Part shown: positions 9,198 to 18,066 of the stretch, one piece after another
Numbering within the stretch: position 1 is the stretch's first letter
Layout: each line of letters begins with the position of its first letter
Assembly: GCF_000166055.1 (NCBI RefSeq)
Contig: NC_014664.1
Span: 3,689,501-3,753,500 of the forward strand
Direction: 5' to 3'
Origin: Rhodomicrobium vannielii ATCC 17100
GTDB lineage: Bacteria; Pseudomonadota; Alphaproteobacteria; Rhizobiales; Rhodomicrobiaceae
Length of the DNA: 64,000 nucleotides
Position numbers and translations under genes: made by a program
The notes under the pieces: model-generated
Told to the model about the DNA's origin: nothing
What the model saw: the letters and a program-made list of their open reading frames with translations, nothing else
Databases searched by the model: none

Positions 9198-9587
9198 ATG
9201 CAAACAGACCGAACGGATGCGATAACTCCCGGCCGCAAGCTGATATCGAGCGATGATGTCGAAGGTGCTTACGTCTATGGCGCCGGCGACGAGCGGATCG
9301 GGACCATCGAGGAAATCATGATCGATTGCGTGGGCGGGCGTGTCGCTTACGCCGTAGTCGACTTTGGCGGCTTTCTGGGAATCGGCCGTAGCGAGCGCCC
9401 GATCCCGTGGTCGGCGCTCCGCTATGACGAGGATCTCGACGCTTTCCGCACCAACATAACCAAGGAGCAGCTTGAGAACTCGCCGCCGCTCGACGACGAG
9501 GCCTTCGCGAGCACGGACTGGGAAAGCCGCACGCACGAGCATTATACCGTCCAGCCCTATTGGTCGAACCCATCGATCAATCGCTGA
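9198..9587 (+). CDS. PRC-barrel domain protein
   Basis: A 129-residue soluble protein with a PRC barrel (residues ~20-85: GRKLISSDDVEGAYVYGAG... EIMIDCVGGRVAYAVVDFGGFLG) followed by an acidic tail. The ATG at 9198 follows a strong GAAGGAGG. PRC barrels occur in photosynthetic reaction-centre H subunits and RimM. This short form is common in alphaproteobacterial stress regulons, and its role is unknown. The EcfG-type promoter and the divergent CsbD gene support a stress function. Confidence 0.88.
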   Translation: MQTDRTDAITPGRKLISSDDVEGAYVYGAGDERIGTIEEIMIDCVGGRVAYAVVDFGGFLGIGRSERPIPWSALRYDEDLDAFRTNITKEQLENSPPLDDEAFASTDWESRTHEHYTVQPYWSNPSINR

Positions 9588-9598
9588 GGCCCTGATCG

Positions 9599-9626
9599 CA
9601 TACCGGAGCGCCAGCGCTCCGGTATG
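9599..9626. terminator. Bidirectional terminator between PRC-barrel gene and metZ
   Basis: A perfect 12-bp stem CATACCGGAGCG / CGCTCCGGTATG with a 4-base loop, placed between two converging genes. There is no long T-run on either side. Confidence 0.7.
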
Positions 9627-9638
9627 GCTCTTGCGCCG

Positions 9639-10832
9639 TCAAACCTTGGTGAGCGCCTGCGCGATGTCGGTGATGAGATCGTCCGCGTGCTCAAGCCCCA
9701 CCGAGAGCCTGAGCGTTCCCGCCGTGATACCAAGCTCCGCCTTCGCTTCGTCTGACAATTTCTGATGCGTGGTCGTGGCCGGATGCGCGATCAGCGATTT
9801 CGCATCGCCGAGATTGTTGGAGATCTTGATGACCCGCAGCGCGTCCAGAAACCGGAACGTGGCGTCCTTGTCTCCGTCGAGCGAGAAAGCCACGAGCGGC
9901 CCGCCTGACGCCATCTGCCGTTTCGCGAGCGCCGCCTGTGGGTGATCGGCGCGGCCCGGATACATCACGCGCGCGATGCCGCGTTGTTCGCTCAGAAAGT
10001 CCGCGATCTTCGCCGCGCTGGCGCTTTCGCGCTCGACACGCACGGTCAGCGTTTCGAGGCCCTTCAGCATCACCCAGGCGTTGAAAGCCGAGAGCGTCGG
10101 GCCGGTCTGGCGCAGGAAGCCCTGCACGTGCTCCTCGATGAATTTCGTCGTCGATAGAATGACGCCACCGAGACATCGCCCCTGCCCGTCGATGTGCTTC
10201 GTCGCCGAGTAGATGACGACATCGGCGCCGAACTTGAGAGGCCGTTGCAGAAGCGGCGTCGCGAAGACGTTGTCCACCATCAGGATCGCGCCCGCGTCAT
10301 GCGCGATGCCAGCGACGCCTTCGATGTCGACGATGTCGAGCGTGGGGTTGGCGGGGCTTTCGCAGAACAGCACGCGCGTGTTCGGGCGAATGGCCGCGCG
10401 CCAGGCGTCGAGGTCGCGACCGTCGACAACGGTGGATTCGATGCCGAAGCGCGGGAGGATTTCCTCGATGATGGCGCGGCTTGCACCGAACACGGCCTTC
10501 GCGCCGATCACATGATCGCCAGCCCGGAGATACGAGGCGAGCGAGGCGAACACTGCCGCCATGCCCGACGCCGTACCGCGCGCCGCCTCTGCGCCCTCAA
10601 GCGCGGCGATGCGCGTCTCGAACATGGTGACGGTCGGGTTGCCGTAGCGGCTGTAGACGTAGCCTTCGGCTTCGCCCTTGAAGCGGGCTTCGGCCTCGGC
10701 GGCGCTCTCATAGGTAAAGCCTGAGTTCAGATACAACGCTTCGGACGTCTCGCCGTGGGGCGAGCGCAACGTGCCGGAATGGACGAGAAGCGTATCGGGA
10801 TGAAGGCCGTCAAGCCCCGTATGATCGGACAT
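9639..10832 (-). CDS. metZ: O-succinylhomoserine sulfhydrylase
   Basis: A 397-residue gamma-family PLP enzyme. The PLP lysine is in YSATKHIDGQGR, with SRYGNPTV and GTASGMAAV contact loops. SATKHIDGQGRC(L)GG is characteristic of MetZ rather than MetB/MetC. It converts O-succinylhomoserine plus sulfide to homocysteine, the direct sulfhydrylation route to methionine. A SAM-II riboswitch about 55 nt upstream of the ATG supports this role. The strand converges on the PRC-barrel gene across a shared terminator. Confidence 0.92.
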   Translation of the reverse strand: MSDHTGLDGLHPDTLLVHSGTLRSPHGETSEALYLNSGFTYESAAEAEARFKGEAEGYVYSRYGNPTVTMFETRIAALEGAEAARGTASGMAAVFASLASYLRAGDHVIGAKAVFGASRAIIEEILPRFGIESTVVDGRDLDAWRAAIRPNTRVLFCESPANPTLDIVDIEGVAGIAHDAGAILMVDNVFATPLLQRPLKFGADVVIYSATKHIDGQGRCLGGVILSTTKFIEEHVQGFLRQTGPTLSAFNAWVMLKGLETLTVRVERESASAAKIADFLSEQRGIARVMYPGRADHPQAALAKRQMASGGPLVAFSLDGDKDATFRFLDALRVIKISNNLGDAKSLIAHPATTTHQKLSDEAKAELGITAGTLRLSVGLEHADDLITDIAQALTKV

Positions 10833-10886
10833 TATAACCCCTCATGGGCGCTAAAATGCCGTAAGCCTTCAAGAGAGAGGGCGAGC

Positions 10887-10943
10887 GGCCTTTTAGCAAT
10901 TTGTTTAGCGTGGCTGCAAGCCGGCCGGCAAAGGGACCACGTT
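10887..10943 (-). ncRNA. SAM-II riboswitch controlling metZ
   Basis: The minus strand reads GTGGT, a short T-rich loop, GGCCGGC, GCTTGCAGCCACG, TAAACAA and GCTAAA in that order. These are the conserved blocks of the alphaproteobacterial metA motif (SAM-II). GTGG can pair with CCAC to form P1, and the A-rich 3' part closes the H-type pseudoknot. The metZ ATG is ~55 nt downstream. Binding of S-adenosylmethionine would reduce metZ expression. Confidence 0.9.
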
Positions 10944-11076
10944 CGAAGGCCAGCTAACACCCGCGTGCACTTTCCCGTCAAGGGCAACCGCCGAAGAAAT
11001 ATGCCCGCCCTATGAAACCGCGCACCGAAAAAAGATCGACGCGCGTATCCCATCGGGTCGGGCATGAGATTTCGTG

Positions 11077-12522
11077 TCACGCAGCGAGCGAGGCGGCGCG
11101 CTCCGCCGCTATCGGCCGTGCGCAGGCCCACTTCGCCACCTGCTGGATGTCGTAGAAGCGGCACGCCTCCATCAGCATCCGGCATTCGGTCCAAACGTCG
11201 CCATCCACGATGGGCATGAACAGGTCGTGGATATTGTCGACGCCGAGATAGGTCCGCACCCCCGCCGCGAGCAGCTTCGGGAACGGCGCGATGGAATTGT
11301 GCAGCGGCGCCGTCATCGGCAGTTGCGCCATGCTGAGCGCGGCGGACGGGCAGATCACGATGCCCATATCGGCGTCGAGGATCTTCTGGATGATGCGGTC
11401 CTGCTCGCGCTCGCTTTTCGCGCCGAGCGAAATCGCATGCACACCGAAGACGCGGCCCTGCATGCCATGCTCAATGGTCTTTTCGGCGAGAAGCTCCGTC
11501 TCGTTTTCGAGCGGGTTGTTCTCCTGATCCACGTGCACATCCACCGGCTTGCCGAGGCGTTTCGCGAGGTCGAGGATCGTATCGAGATGCGCCTCGGGGC
11601 GTGGACGGTCGCGCGAGGGCAGCCCGCCGCAATAATCGGCCATCGCGCAGGCTTCGGCATATTGCTCGTAGGACGCGGGGTCGAGCACGCCTTGCAGCGG
11701 CTGAACGCCAACCTCGAAGTGAATTTGATCCGCATAGCGCTTCTTCACCTCGACCGCCGCCTTGATCGGCAGCAGGCCCACGGTGGAGTCCGCGTCGACC
11801 ATCGTTCGGCAATAGGTCACGCCTTGCGCGATCATCGTCTCAAGGCCGCGGCTGATGCGCTCGACGAGATCGTCGTGGGTGTAGTTTTCCTTGAGGTAGC
11901 GGTAAATCTCCCACTTCTTCTGCATGTCGACCTGGCTGAGCCGCAGGTTATCCATGTTCACGAGGTAGGCCTTGTCGAAATGCGCGTGATGGCTCGCGAA
12001 ACCGCCAAGCTTCTCGACCGCTTCCATGAAGTGAAGCCGAAGGTTCCACGGCTCGGAATTATCGGAGAGCTTGTAGCGGAACGTGCCCTTGTTCGTGTCC
12101 CGCACGATCTGCTGCAAGGTTTCGATGCCGACATCGCAATCGGTGATAAGCGGAATGCCGTTCTCGATACAGAGCTTGCGGATGAGCTTCGCGTCCGACG
12201 ATTCGTCGTAGTCGTTGTCGCCCGTCAGCACGTTGATGACGAGGTCGAAGCGGTTCTCGTTCAGAAATGTGCGGATGTTCGGCGCGCGGCCGTCGGTGAT
12301 CTTGTGAATCTCGACCGTGTCGATGCCGTGACGCGTGAGAAATCTGTGCGTGCCCGGCGTTGCAAAAACGTCGACTTCAAGGCTTAGAAATTGCTTGATC
12401 GCGGGAAGCATTCTTGCCTTGTCGTCCTCCTTGCCCGCACTGATAAGGACTTTCTTTCTGCTCTTTCGCCCCAAAAGCTTAAGATTGAAGGCGAGCATTT
12501 CCAGCGATATACCGTCGTTCAT
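11077..12522 (-). CDS. MGS-like domain fused to cytosine-deaminase-like amidohydrolase
   Basis: A 481-residue protein. Residues ~22-140 resemble a methylglyoxal-synthase-like (MGS) domain as found at the end of carbamoyl-phosphate synthase and PurH: KKVLISAGKEDD, FATPGTHRFL, INVLTGDN, and PLITD. Residues ~170-475 are an amidohydrolase barrel with metal ligands H179 and H181 (HAH), H330, H362 and D429, in the style of cytosine deaminase CodA. At the position of the CodA catalytic glutamate (HxDE) this protein reads HVDQ (Q333), by my manual alignment. The start ATG has AGGGGG ~8 bases upstream. Substrate unknown; a nucleobase or cyclic amide is likely. Confidence 0.75.
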   Translation of the reverse strand: MNDGISLEMLAFNLKLLGRKSRKKVLISAGKEDDKARMLPAIKQFLSLEVDVFATPGTHRFLTRHGIDTVEIHKITDGRAPNIRTFLNENRFDLVINVLTGDNDYDESSDAKLIRKLCIENGIPLITDCDVGIETLQQIVRDTNKGTFRYKLSDNSEPWNLRLHFMEAVEKLGGFASHHAHFDKAYLVNMDNLRLSQVDMQKKWEIYRYLKENYTHDDLVERISRGLETMIAQGVTYCRTMVDADSTVGLLPIKAAVEVKKRYADQIHFEVGVQPLQGVLDPASYEQYAEACAMADYCGGLPSRDRPRPEAHLDTILDLAKRLGKPVDVHVDQENNPLENETELLAEKTIEHGMQGRVFGVHAISLGAKSEREQDRIIQKILDADMGIVICPSAALSMAQLPMTAPLHNSIAPFPKLLAAGVRTYLGVDNIHDLFMPIVDGDVWTECRMLMEACRFYDIQQVAKWACARPIAAERAASLAA

Positions 12523-12951
12523 TCCATTTACCCCTTGCGTGACGTTCCCCCCTCGTGCTAGTTTTCCGGCTTCTCCTTCTCACATGCGCCGATGAACTTG
12601 CCGAAACTTGCCCCTCCGCAAATGGCCGCATGGTGATGAAATGCGCCTCACTCGTCAATGGCGAAATGGCGCTTTCGCGAAAATTCACAATTTTGGGAAT
12701 AAACACCGGCGTTCGACGCGCGTTGAACGAAGCTTTTGACGGGACTGCGAGCGCAGTTCGCGGCAAGGAATACGCGGCGTCGGCGCGAACGCCGCCTTTG
12801 CCGCTCGATCGGCGCGCGGTTTGAAGACGTACGGTCGAATTTCGCCAGCGGCCGGGTCACCCTCCACGGCTCGACCGGGCGCAAGTCAGCCGCAGTTTTC
12901 GCGCCGAATTCGCCAAAGCGCCCTGTCGCATGTTGCTCGGAACGGTTCGGC
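12523..12951. other. 429-bp intergenic stretch, no gene recognised
   Basis: This is upstream of the MGS/amidohydrolase gene and downstream of a small lipoprotein gene, both on the minus strand. It probably holds the promoter of the former. I see no convincing reading frame, riboswitch or repeat. Confidence 0.5.
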
Positions 12952-13311
12952 TCAGACGGCGGGCTTCAGCAGAAAACCGGCCTTGTTCATGCACGCAGTG
13001 AAGGTTGCGGCGTACATCTCGTCGGACTGTCGTCGGGTGCGGATCGTCGCGCCAAGATTGACGTCGCCCGAAGACGACGCCCTTTGCGAATGGTCGGACT
13101 GTCCGACTTTCTGAACCGCCACGCCGGCGGCCAGCGCCTTCGCCTTGCAATCGTTTTCAGCGAATTGCTGCGCCAGTTCCCGCTCCGTTGCCGTCTTGTA
13201 CCGTTCCGGCTCAGTCAGAACAAACTGATTCGCGGTCGGGACCGATGTTGCGGCGGGAGCGCAAGCGGCGGCTAGCAAGGCCAAAGCCAGTAGTGGGAGC
13301 GAACGCAGCAC
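12952..13311 (-). CDS. Small lipoprotein, unknown function
   Basis: A 119-residue protein with a clear lipoprotein signal: MLRSLPLLALALLAAAC, lipobox LAAAC with Cys at residue 17. The mature part is hydrophilic, holds two further cysteines (NDCKAK and TACMN) that may form a disulfide, and ends near GFLLKPAV. It is expected at the inner or outer membrane facing the periplasm. I do not recognise the family. It stands alone, with gaps of 165 bp upstream and 429 bp downstream. Confidence 0.72.
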   Translation of the reverse strand: MLRSLPLLALALLAAACAPAATSVPTANQFVLTEPERYKTATERELAQQFAENDCKAKALAAGVAVQKVGQSDHSQRASSSGDVNLGATIRTRRQSDEMYAATFTACMNKAGFLLKPAV

Positions 13312-13476
13312 GGCATCTCATCCACAAACGATAAAGTTTTATACGTTTTAGCATGAAATGCGTGAAAGGGAAGCCCAAGCTTCGCCTCTGCTTAACGGCA
13401 GTTCTCACTTAGCGCATGTCGCTCACGGTTCGGCGCACCGACTAATCAACGAGCGATCCGCGTTTACCTCGCTTCT

Positions 13477-14124
13477 TTAAGCGGCGCCGGGGCCCTTCTT
13501 CTCAAAGGCGAACGAGACCGTGTAATCCTGCGGGGTCGTGCCATCGCGCACCGGGATTGCAACATCCCGAACCAGCGCGAAATAGGAAATCGGGTTTTGT
13601 GTGGTGATGTTCACGGAGACGTTGAAGGTCTCGGACTTGACCTTGTTTTTCGCCTTGTCGAGCACCTGCATCACGATGGACAGAGTTACCGCTCCCGGCT
13701 TGCCCTTGGGGCCGAGGAGCACCCGGCCCGCTAGGCCGTATTTGACCTGCACCACGCCCATTGTGGCCTGGCATTCGCGCGCCGTCTTCGTGATTTCCGC
13801 GCGATGGATGACTGCGGACGCGTCGCCGATTCGGTTGCTGTCATAGATCGTCACGTAGCGCTGGCCACCCTCGACCTGAAGGGGAGGGCATCCCGCGGCC
13901 GCCGCCATTTCAACCGGGCCATCCGAGTTCGTGCGAGCGGCCGTAATCATGCTGTCTTCGGTGATGATCGGGGTCCACGAAGGCTCTGCCTTTTTGCCCG
14001 AGAAGATGCCGCCGTCGCCGATGGACGGCATTTGCGACAGCCCGCAGGCGCTGACCGATACGGCTATGCAACCGCAACCAAGCAGCCGCAGCACTGCCGT
14101 TAAAGATCCCCTCATGTGCCCCAT
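13477..14124 (-). CDS. Lipoprotein, unknown function
   Basis: A 215-residue protein with a lipoprotein signal ending VSVSACG (Cys ~27). The mature protein has two further Cys (AAGCPP and RECQAT) and beta-rich sequence such as QRYVTIYD, SIVMQVLDKAKNKVKSETFNVSVNI and DYTVSFAFEKK, which suggests a periplasmic beta-sandwich. AGAAGGA sits 4-5 bases before ATG 14124, so I prefer this over the ATG at 14115. It lies upstream of and divergent to ispH. Family not recognised. Confidence 0.78.
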   Translation of the reverse strand: MGHMRGSLTAVLRLLGCGCIAVSVSACGLSQMPSIGDGGIFSGKKAEPSWTPIITEDSMITAARTNSDGPVEMAAAAGCPPLQVEGGQRYVTIYDSNRIGDASAVIHRAEITKTARECQATMGVVQVKYGLAGRVLLGPKGKPGAVTLSIVMQVLDKAKNKVKSETFNVSVNITTQNPISYFALVRDVAIPVRDGTTPQDYTVSFAFEKKGPGAA

Positions 14125-14370
14125 CGTTCCTTCTTTACCAAAGATTTAAACACTTCCCTCAAAGCCCGCGACTTTGAGTAGCGTTGCTTTTTTATGGTTT
14201 GTCGCGCTCATTATTGCTACAACATGGCACCGGATTTCGAGCGCGCTCCGCGAGCCTAACGAGCCGGAGAGAGGGCCGCAAGCTTCGACGCTCCCCTTCC
14301 CTGCCAAATTTGACCTTTTTGCGGAGTTCCGCACGCCTTTTGCGATCGCTCAGTTCTGGAGATGGACCTG

Positions 14371-15333
14371 ATGACGGAAAAACCACGCCTTGAAGTTCTC
14401 CTCGCCGCGCCCAGAGGGTTTTGCGCTGGTGTGGACCGCGCGATTCAGATCGTGGAAATGGCGATTGAGAAGTTCGGCGCGCCGGTCTATGTCCGTCATG
14501 AAATCGTCCATAATCGCACGGTCGTAGAGAGCCTCGAAGCGAAGGGCGCGATCTTCGTCGAGGAGCTGAACGAGATTCCCAGCACCGACGCACCGGTCAT
14601 TTTCTCGGCGCACGGCGTGCCGAAATCGGTCCCTGTCGAGGCCGCGAAACGTAACTTCTTCTATCTCGACGCGACGTGCCCGCTCGTCTCCAAGGTGCAT
14701 TTCGAAGCGGAACGCCATTACAAGGCGGGCCTCGAAATCATCCTCATCGGCCATTCGGGCCATCCGGAAGTGATCGGCACGCTCGGCCAGCTCCCGGAAG
14801 GGGCGGTGACCTTGATCGAGCAGGTCAAGGACGTCGAAGACTTCGAGGCGCGCGACCCGGCCAAGCTCGCCTATATCACGCAGACAACGCTTTCCATCGA
14901 CGACACCGTCGAAATGATTTCCGCGCTCAAGTCCCGATTCCCGCTCATCCAGGGGCCGGCCAAGGAAGACATCTGTTACGCCACGACGAACCGGCAGCGC
15001 GCGGTGAAAGCCATCGCGAGCAAGTGCGACGCGATTCTCGTCGTCGGCGCGCCCAACAGCTCCAATTCCAAGCGGCTCGTCGAAGTGGCGGTGCGCGCGG
15101 GATGTCCGAAGGCGATGCTCGTGCAGAAGGCGTCGGAAATTCCGTGGGACAATCTCGAAGGCATCGGGGTGCTCGGTCTGACTGCCGGTGCATCCGCACC
15201 CGAGGTGCTCGTCGACGAAATCATCGAAAAATTCAAGGCGCGCTACGACGTTACCGTCGAAATCGTTCGTACGGCAACCGAGGATGTCATCTTCAAGATC
15301 CCGCGCGCGCTCCAGCAGGCCGCCGCGCAGTGA
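14371..15333 (+). CDS. ispH: 4-hydroxy-3-methylbut-2-enyl diphosphate reductase
   Basis: A 320-residue [4Fe-4S] enzyme of the last step of the MEP isoprenoid pathway (HMBPP to IPP/DMAPP). The three cluster cysteines sit in [23 protein letters not shown] and [10 protein letters not shown]. The substrate motif PNSSNSKRL is also visible. GGAG at 14358-14361 touches an upstream ATG (14362) but is 9 bases from ATG 14371, which also gives the family-like N-terminus [11 protein letters not shown], so I use 14371. It starts an ispH-thrB-rnhA run. Confidence 0.95.
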   Translation: MTEKPRLEVLLAAPRGFCAGVDRAIQIVEMAIEKFGAPVYVRHEIVHNRTVVESLEAKGAIFVEELNEIPSTDAPVIFSAHGVPKSVPVEAAKRNFFYLDATCPLVSKVHFEAERHYKAGLEIILIGHSGHPEVIGTLGQLPEGAVTLIEQVKDVEDFEARDPAKLAYITQTTLSIDDTVEMISALKSRFPLIQGPAKEDICYATTNRQRAVKAIASKCDAILVVGAPNSSNSKRLVEVAVRAGCPKAMLVQKASEIPWDNLEGIGVLGLTAGASAPEVLVDEIIEKFKARYDVTVEIVRTATEDVIFKIPRALQQAAAQ

Positions 15334-15354
15334 GCGCAGCGCGACACGCGTGAC

Positions 15355-16314
15355 ATGGCTGTTTATACCGAAGTTTCGGTCGAAGATCTCGACGCGTTGC
15401 TGGCGAAATACGACATCGGGCAGGTCTTGGCCTTCAAGGGCATTGCCGAGGGCGTCGAGAACAGCAATTTCTATCTCGGGACGGACAAGGCCCAGTATAT
15501 CCTCACGCTCTATGAAAAGCGCGTGGCGGCTGGCGACCTTCCGTTCTTTCTCGGCCTCATGGAACATCTCGCACAGAAGGGCGTGAATTGCCCCTTGCCT
15601 GTGCACGACCTTGACGGCCGCATTCTCCAGACGCTGGCGGGAAAGCCTGCTGCGTTCGTAACCTTCCTGCCGGGATACTCGCTCAAGCGACCGCAGCCGG
15701 TGCATTGCCATTCGCTCGGGGAAGCTATCGCGCGCCTGCACCTGGCCGGGCGAGATTTTGCGCTTCACCGCGACAACGCCTTGTCGGTAGCGGGTTGGCA
15801 GGAGCTTTTCGCGAGCATCGAAGGGCTTGCCGACAGGCTTGTGCCGAAGATCTCCGTGTCGCTCATCCGCCATCTCGACGACATCGCCGCGCACTGGCCA
15901 AGCAACCTCCCGCGAGGCGTCATACACGCGGACCTGTTTCCCGACAACGTGTTCTTCCTCGACAACCGCGTTTCGGGTCTGATCGACTTCTACTTCGCCT
16001 GCAACGACCTGTTCGCCTATGATCTCGCGATCTGCATGAATGCGTGGTGTTTCGAGCTGGACGGCGCGTTCAATGTCACGAAGGCGCGCGCGTTGTTCGC
16101 CGGCTATAATTCGGTGCGCGCGCTGGATGAGGCCGAGGTGGCAGCGCTGCCGCTGCTCGCGAAGGGGGCGGCGATCCGTTTTTTCCTCACCCGCGCTTAC
16201 GACTGGTTCAACACGCCAGACAACGCCTTCGTGAAACGGAAAGACCCGATGGAATACTGGCGCAAGCTCGCCTTTCACGACGGCGTTAAGCACGTTGGCG
16301 CTTATGGCCTCTGA
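15355..16314 (+). CDS. thrB: Homoserine kinase (APH-fold type)
   Basis: A 319-residue kinase of the ThrB2/aminoglycoside-phosphotransferase fold, which phosphorylates homoserine for threonine synthesis. The N-terminus [19 protein letters not shown] is characteristic. The catalytic loop is [13 protein letters not shown] and the metal-binding block is [11 protein letters not shown]. Gene order ispH-thrB-rnhA is, as far as I recall, common in alphaproteobacteria. Its 3' end overlaps rnhA by 11 bp. Confidence 0.95.
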   Translation: MAVYTEVSVEDLDALLAKYDIGQVLAFKGIAEGVENSNFYLGTDKAQYILTLYEKRVAAGDLPFFLGLMEHLAQKGVNCPLPVHDLDGRILQTLAGKPAAFVTFLPGYSLKRPQPVHCHSLGEAIARLHLAGRDFALHRDNALSVAGWQELFASIEGLADRLVPKISVSLIRHLDDIAAHWPSNLPRGVIHADLFPDNVFFLDNRVSGLIDFYFACNDLFAYDLAICMNAWCFELDGAFNVTKARALFAGYNSVRALDEAEVAALPLLAKGAAIRFFLTRAYDWFNTPDNAFVKRKDPMEYWRKLAFHDGVKHVGAYGL

Positions 16315-16816
16315 GGCCGAAGCCCCGCGCGAGGGCGCGGTCGTCGTCTATTCGGACGGGGGCTGCCACGGGAACCCCGGCCCCGGCGGCTGGGGTGCGG
16401 TGTTAATCTACAAGGGCCGCGAGAAGGATCTGTGGGGCGGGGAGCCGCTTACCACCAACAACCGTATGGAACTCATGGGCGCGATCAAGGCGCTCGAAGA
16501 ATTGACGCGCCCGTGCGAAGTCGATCTCTTCACCGACTCGCAATATGTGCGCAACGGCATCACGCAATGGATCGGCGGATGGAAGGCGAATGGCTGGAAA
16601 ACAGCCGCGCGCAAGCCCGTGAAGAACGCCGAACTCTGGCAGCGCCTAGACGCGGCACGCAAGCACCATGATGTACGCTGGCACTGGGTCAAAGGCCACG
16701 CGGGCAACGCGCTGAACGAGCGCGCGGACAAGCTCACGCAGAAGGCGATCGCCGAGCAGAAAGAAATCATCAAGCGCGGGGGCACGCCCGTCTCGCTGCC
16801 GGACGACGCGCTCTAG
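16304..16816 (+). CDS. rnhA: Ribonuclease HI
   Basis: A 170-residue RNase HI with all four carboxylates: D in [17 protein letters not shown] in NNRMELMG, D in LFTDSQYV and D in NERADKL. The His of [14 protein letters not shown] is also present. It degrades RNA in RNA:DNA hybrids. I start at ATG 16304 rather than TTG 16295. Its TAG stop lies inside the CTAG target of the IS481 element that begins at 16818. The product is not truncated. Confidence 0.95.
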   Translation: MASEAEAPREGAVVVYSDGGCHGNPGPGGWGAVLIYKGREKDLWGGEPLTTNNRMELMGAIKALEELTRPCEVDLFTDSQYVRNGITQWIGGWKANGWKTAARKPVKNAELWQRLDAARKHHDVRWHWVKGHAGNALNERADKLTQKAIAEQKEIIKRGGTPVSLPDDAL

Positions 16817-16817
16817 G
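16812..16817. repeat. Target-site duplication of IS481 element (left copy)
   Basis: TCTAGG, identical to the copy at 17835-17840. It matches the NCTAGN target preference and 6-bp duplication known for IS481. Confidence 0.85.
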
Positions 16818-17778
16818 TGTTCAGTCCCGGCATTTGATGGATTGGATCGATCTTGAATCTTTCCGGCTCATTCGTCCAGCATTTACAGATGAACTCATAA
16901 GGCGTGAGGCCTTTGAGGGTCTTTAGTCGGCGAGCAAAGTTATAGGCGTTGATGAAGTCCGATAGGTGGGTTTCGAGCTGCTCGTGACGGTCGTAGTGAT
17001 AGCGTTTGACCGTCGCCTCCTTGATCGTCCGGTTCATTCGCTCGACCTGGCCGTTTGTCCAGGGATGCTTGACCTTGGTGAGGCGGTGCTCAATGCCGTT
17101 CTCGCTGCATCGCATGTCGAACATGTGCGTCATGTATCTGGCCGTTGGTCCATCGGCATAACGCGGCGGAAACGTGAACTGGATGCCGTTGTCGGTGAGC
17201 ACCGTGTGAATCTTGTAGGGAACTGCCTCTATCAGGGCGACGAGGAAGGCTGAAGCGGACGTCCTGCCGGTCTTTTTGACGAGTTGCACGAAGGCGAATT
17301 TGCTCGTGCGGTCAATGGCGACGTAGAGATAGAGCTTGCCTTCGGCCGTCTGCACTTCGGCTATGTCGACATGAAAATAGCCGATCGGATAGGACTTGGA
17401 CTTCTTCCTGGCGGGCTTGTCGCCTTCGACGTCCGGCAGCCGAGAAATACCGTGGCGTTGAAGACAGCGATGCAGCGACGAGCGAGTCAGATGCGGTATC
17501 GTCGCCTGTAGCGCATAGAGGCAATCGTCGAGCGGCAAGAGCGTATGCTTGCGGAAGGCGACGATTATCGCCTCTTCCTCGACCGACAGAACCGTGGATT
17601 TCGGCTCTTTCGGTCCAGTCGGCACATCGGCGACGGATGAGCGCTTCTTCCATTTCGAGACCGTCTTCGTGTTGATGCCGTAGCGCTTGGCCAGGGCCCT
17701 CAAGCTCTCTTGACTATGCTGTATCGCTCGACGGACCGCCTCAGTCGTTGTGGCGCTCCCATGAAGAATTTGTCCCAT
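16813..17778 (-). CDS. IS481-family transposase
   Basis: A 321-residue DDE transposase. The N-terminal helix-turn-helix ([20 protein letters not shown], ~25-44) is followed by an rve integrase core with catalytic D138 (FHVDIAE), D196 (VLTDNGIQF) and E246 ([13 protein letters not shown]). No frameshift is seen. The last codons run into the insertion boundary at 16818, and the TAG stop is supplied by the flanking CTAG target rather than by the element. Confidence 0.95.
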   Translation of the reverse strand: MGQILHGSATTTEAVRRAIQHSQESLRALAKRYGINTKTVSKWKKRSSVADVPTGPKEPKSTVLSVEEEAIIVAFRKHTLLPLDDCLYALQATIPHLTRSSLHRCLQRHGISRLPDVEGDKPARKKSKSYPIGYFHVDIAEVQTAEGKLYLYVAIDRTSKFAFVQLVKKTGRTSASAFLVALIEAVPYKIHTVLTDNGIQFTFPPRYADGPTARYMTHMFDMRCSENGIEHRLTKVKHPWTNGQVERMNRTIKEATVKRYHYDRHEQLETHLSDFINAYNFARRLKTLKGLTPYEFICKCWTNEPERFKIDPIHQMPGLNT

Positions 17779-17834
17779 AGCGCATCCTTCCAGCCGAGGG
17801 AGAATAATGCACCATCAAATGCCGGGATCAAACA
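16818..17834 (-). mobile_element. Complete IS481-family insertion sequence
   Basis: 1017 bp with terminal inverted repeats of about 23 bp. The left end starts TGTTCAGTCCCGG, the right end (reverse strand) TGTTTGATCCCGG, and 20 of 23 positions match. It is flanked by TCTAGG duplications at 16812-16817 and 17835-17840. Intact termini, transposase and duplication suggest a recent, possibly active copy. It sits directly on the rnhA stop codon. Confidence 0.93.
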
Positions 17835-17840
17835 TCTAGG
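17835..17840. repeat. Target-site duplication of IS481 element (right copy)
   Basis: TCTAGG, the same six bases as at 16812-16817. Confidence 0.85.
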
Positions 17841-17934
17841 CCCTTGCGGACACCGCCCCACGAGGCCGCGCGCGGATCCTCCGTGTCCCCCTTTCCCGCC
17901 GGGCCTGCCCGGCCTTCCCCAGCGCCTAAGCCCT

Positions 17935-18066
17935 TCACAGGGCGGCTGGCTTTTTCCAGTTCCATGGCAGGAGGTCTGCGATACGGCTGGCTGGGTGTCC
18001 TGGAAGCCGTCTGAGGACATCGGCGAGCCAGGCGCGCGGATCGACGCCGTTCATCTTGCACGTCTC
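17935..18066 (-). pseudogene. IS66-family transposase C-terminal remnant
   Basis: This frame encodes ETCKMNGVDPRAWLADVL, then GHPASRIADLLPWNWKK and a stop. That is the conserved C-terminal tail of IS66 transposases (typically CKLNGVDPxAWL...HPxxRIDELLPW). Only ~43 residues remain. The fragment is joined directly to the 3' end of the decayed cpaE gene. I could not identify an IS66 terminal repeat in the following ~100 bp. Confidence 0.8.

Noticed and set aside
12736-13275. 179-codon plus-strand frame
   Set aside because: Overlaps the well-supported lipoprotein gene on the other strand and shows no domain signal.
14350-16293. 647-codon minus-strand frame opposite ispH and thrB
   Set aside because: Antisense shadow of two full-length enzymes with clear catalytic motifs; no ribosome-binding site or family signal.
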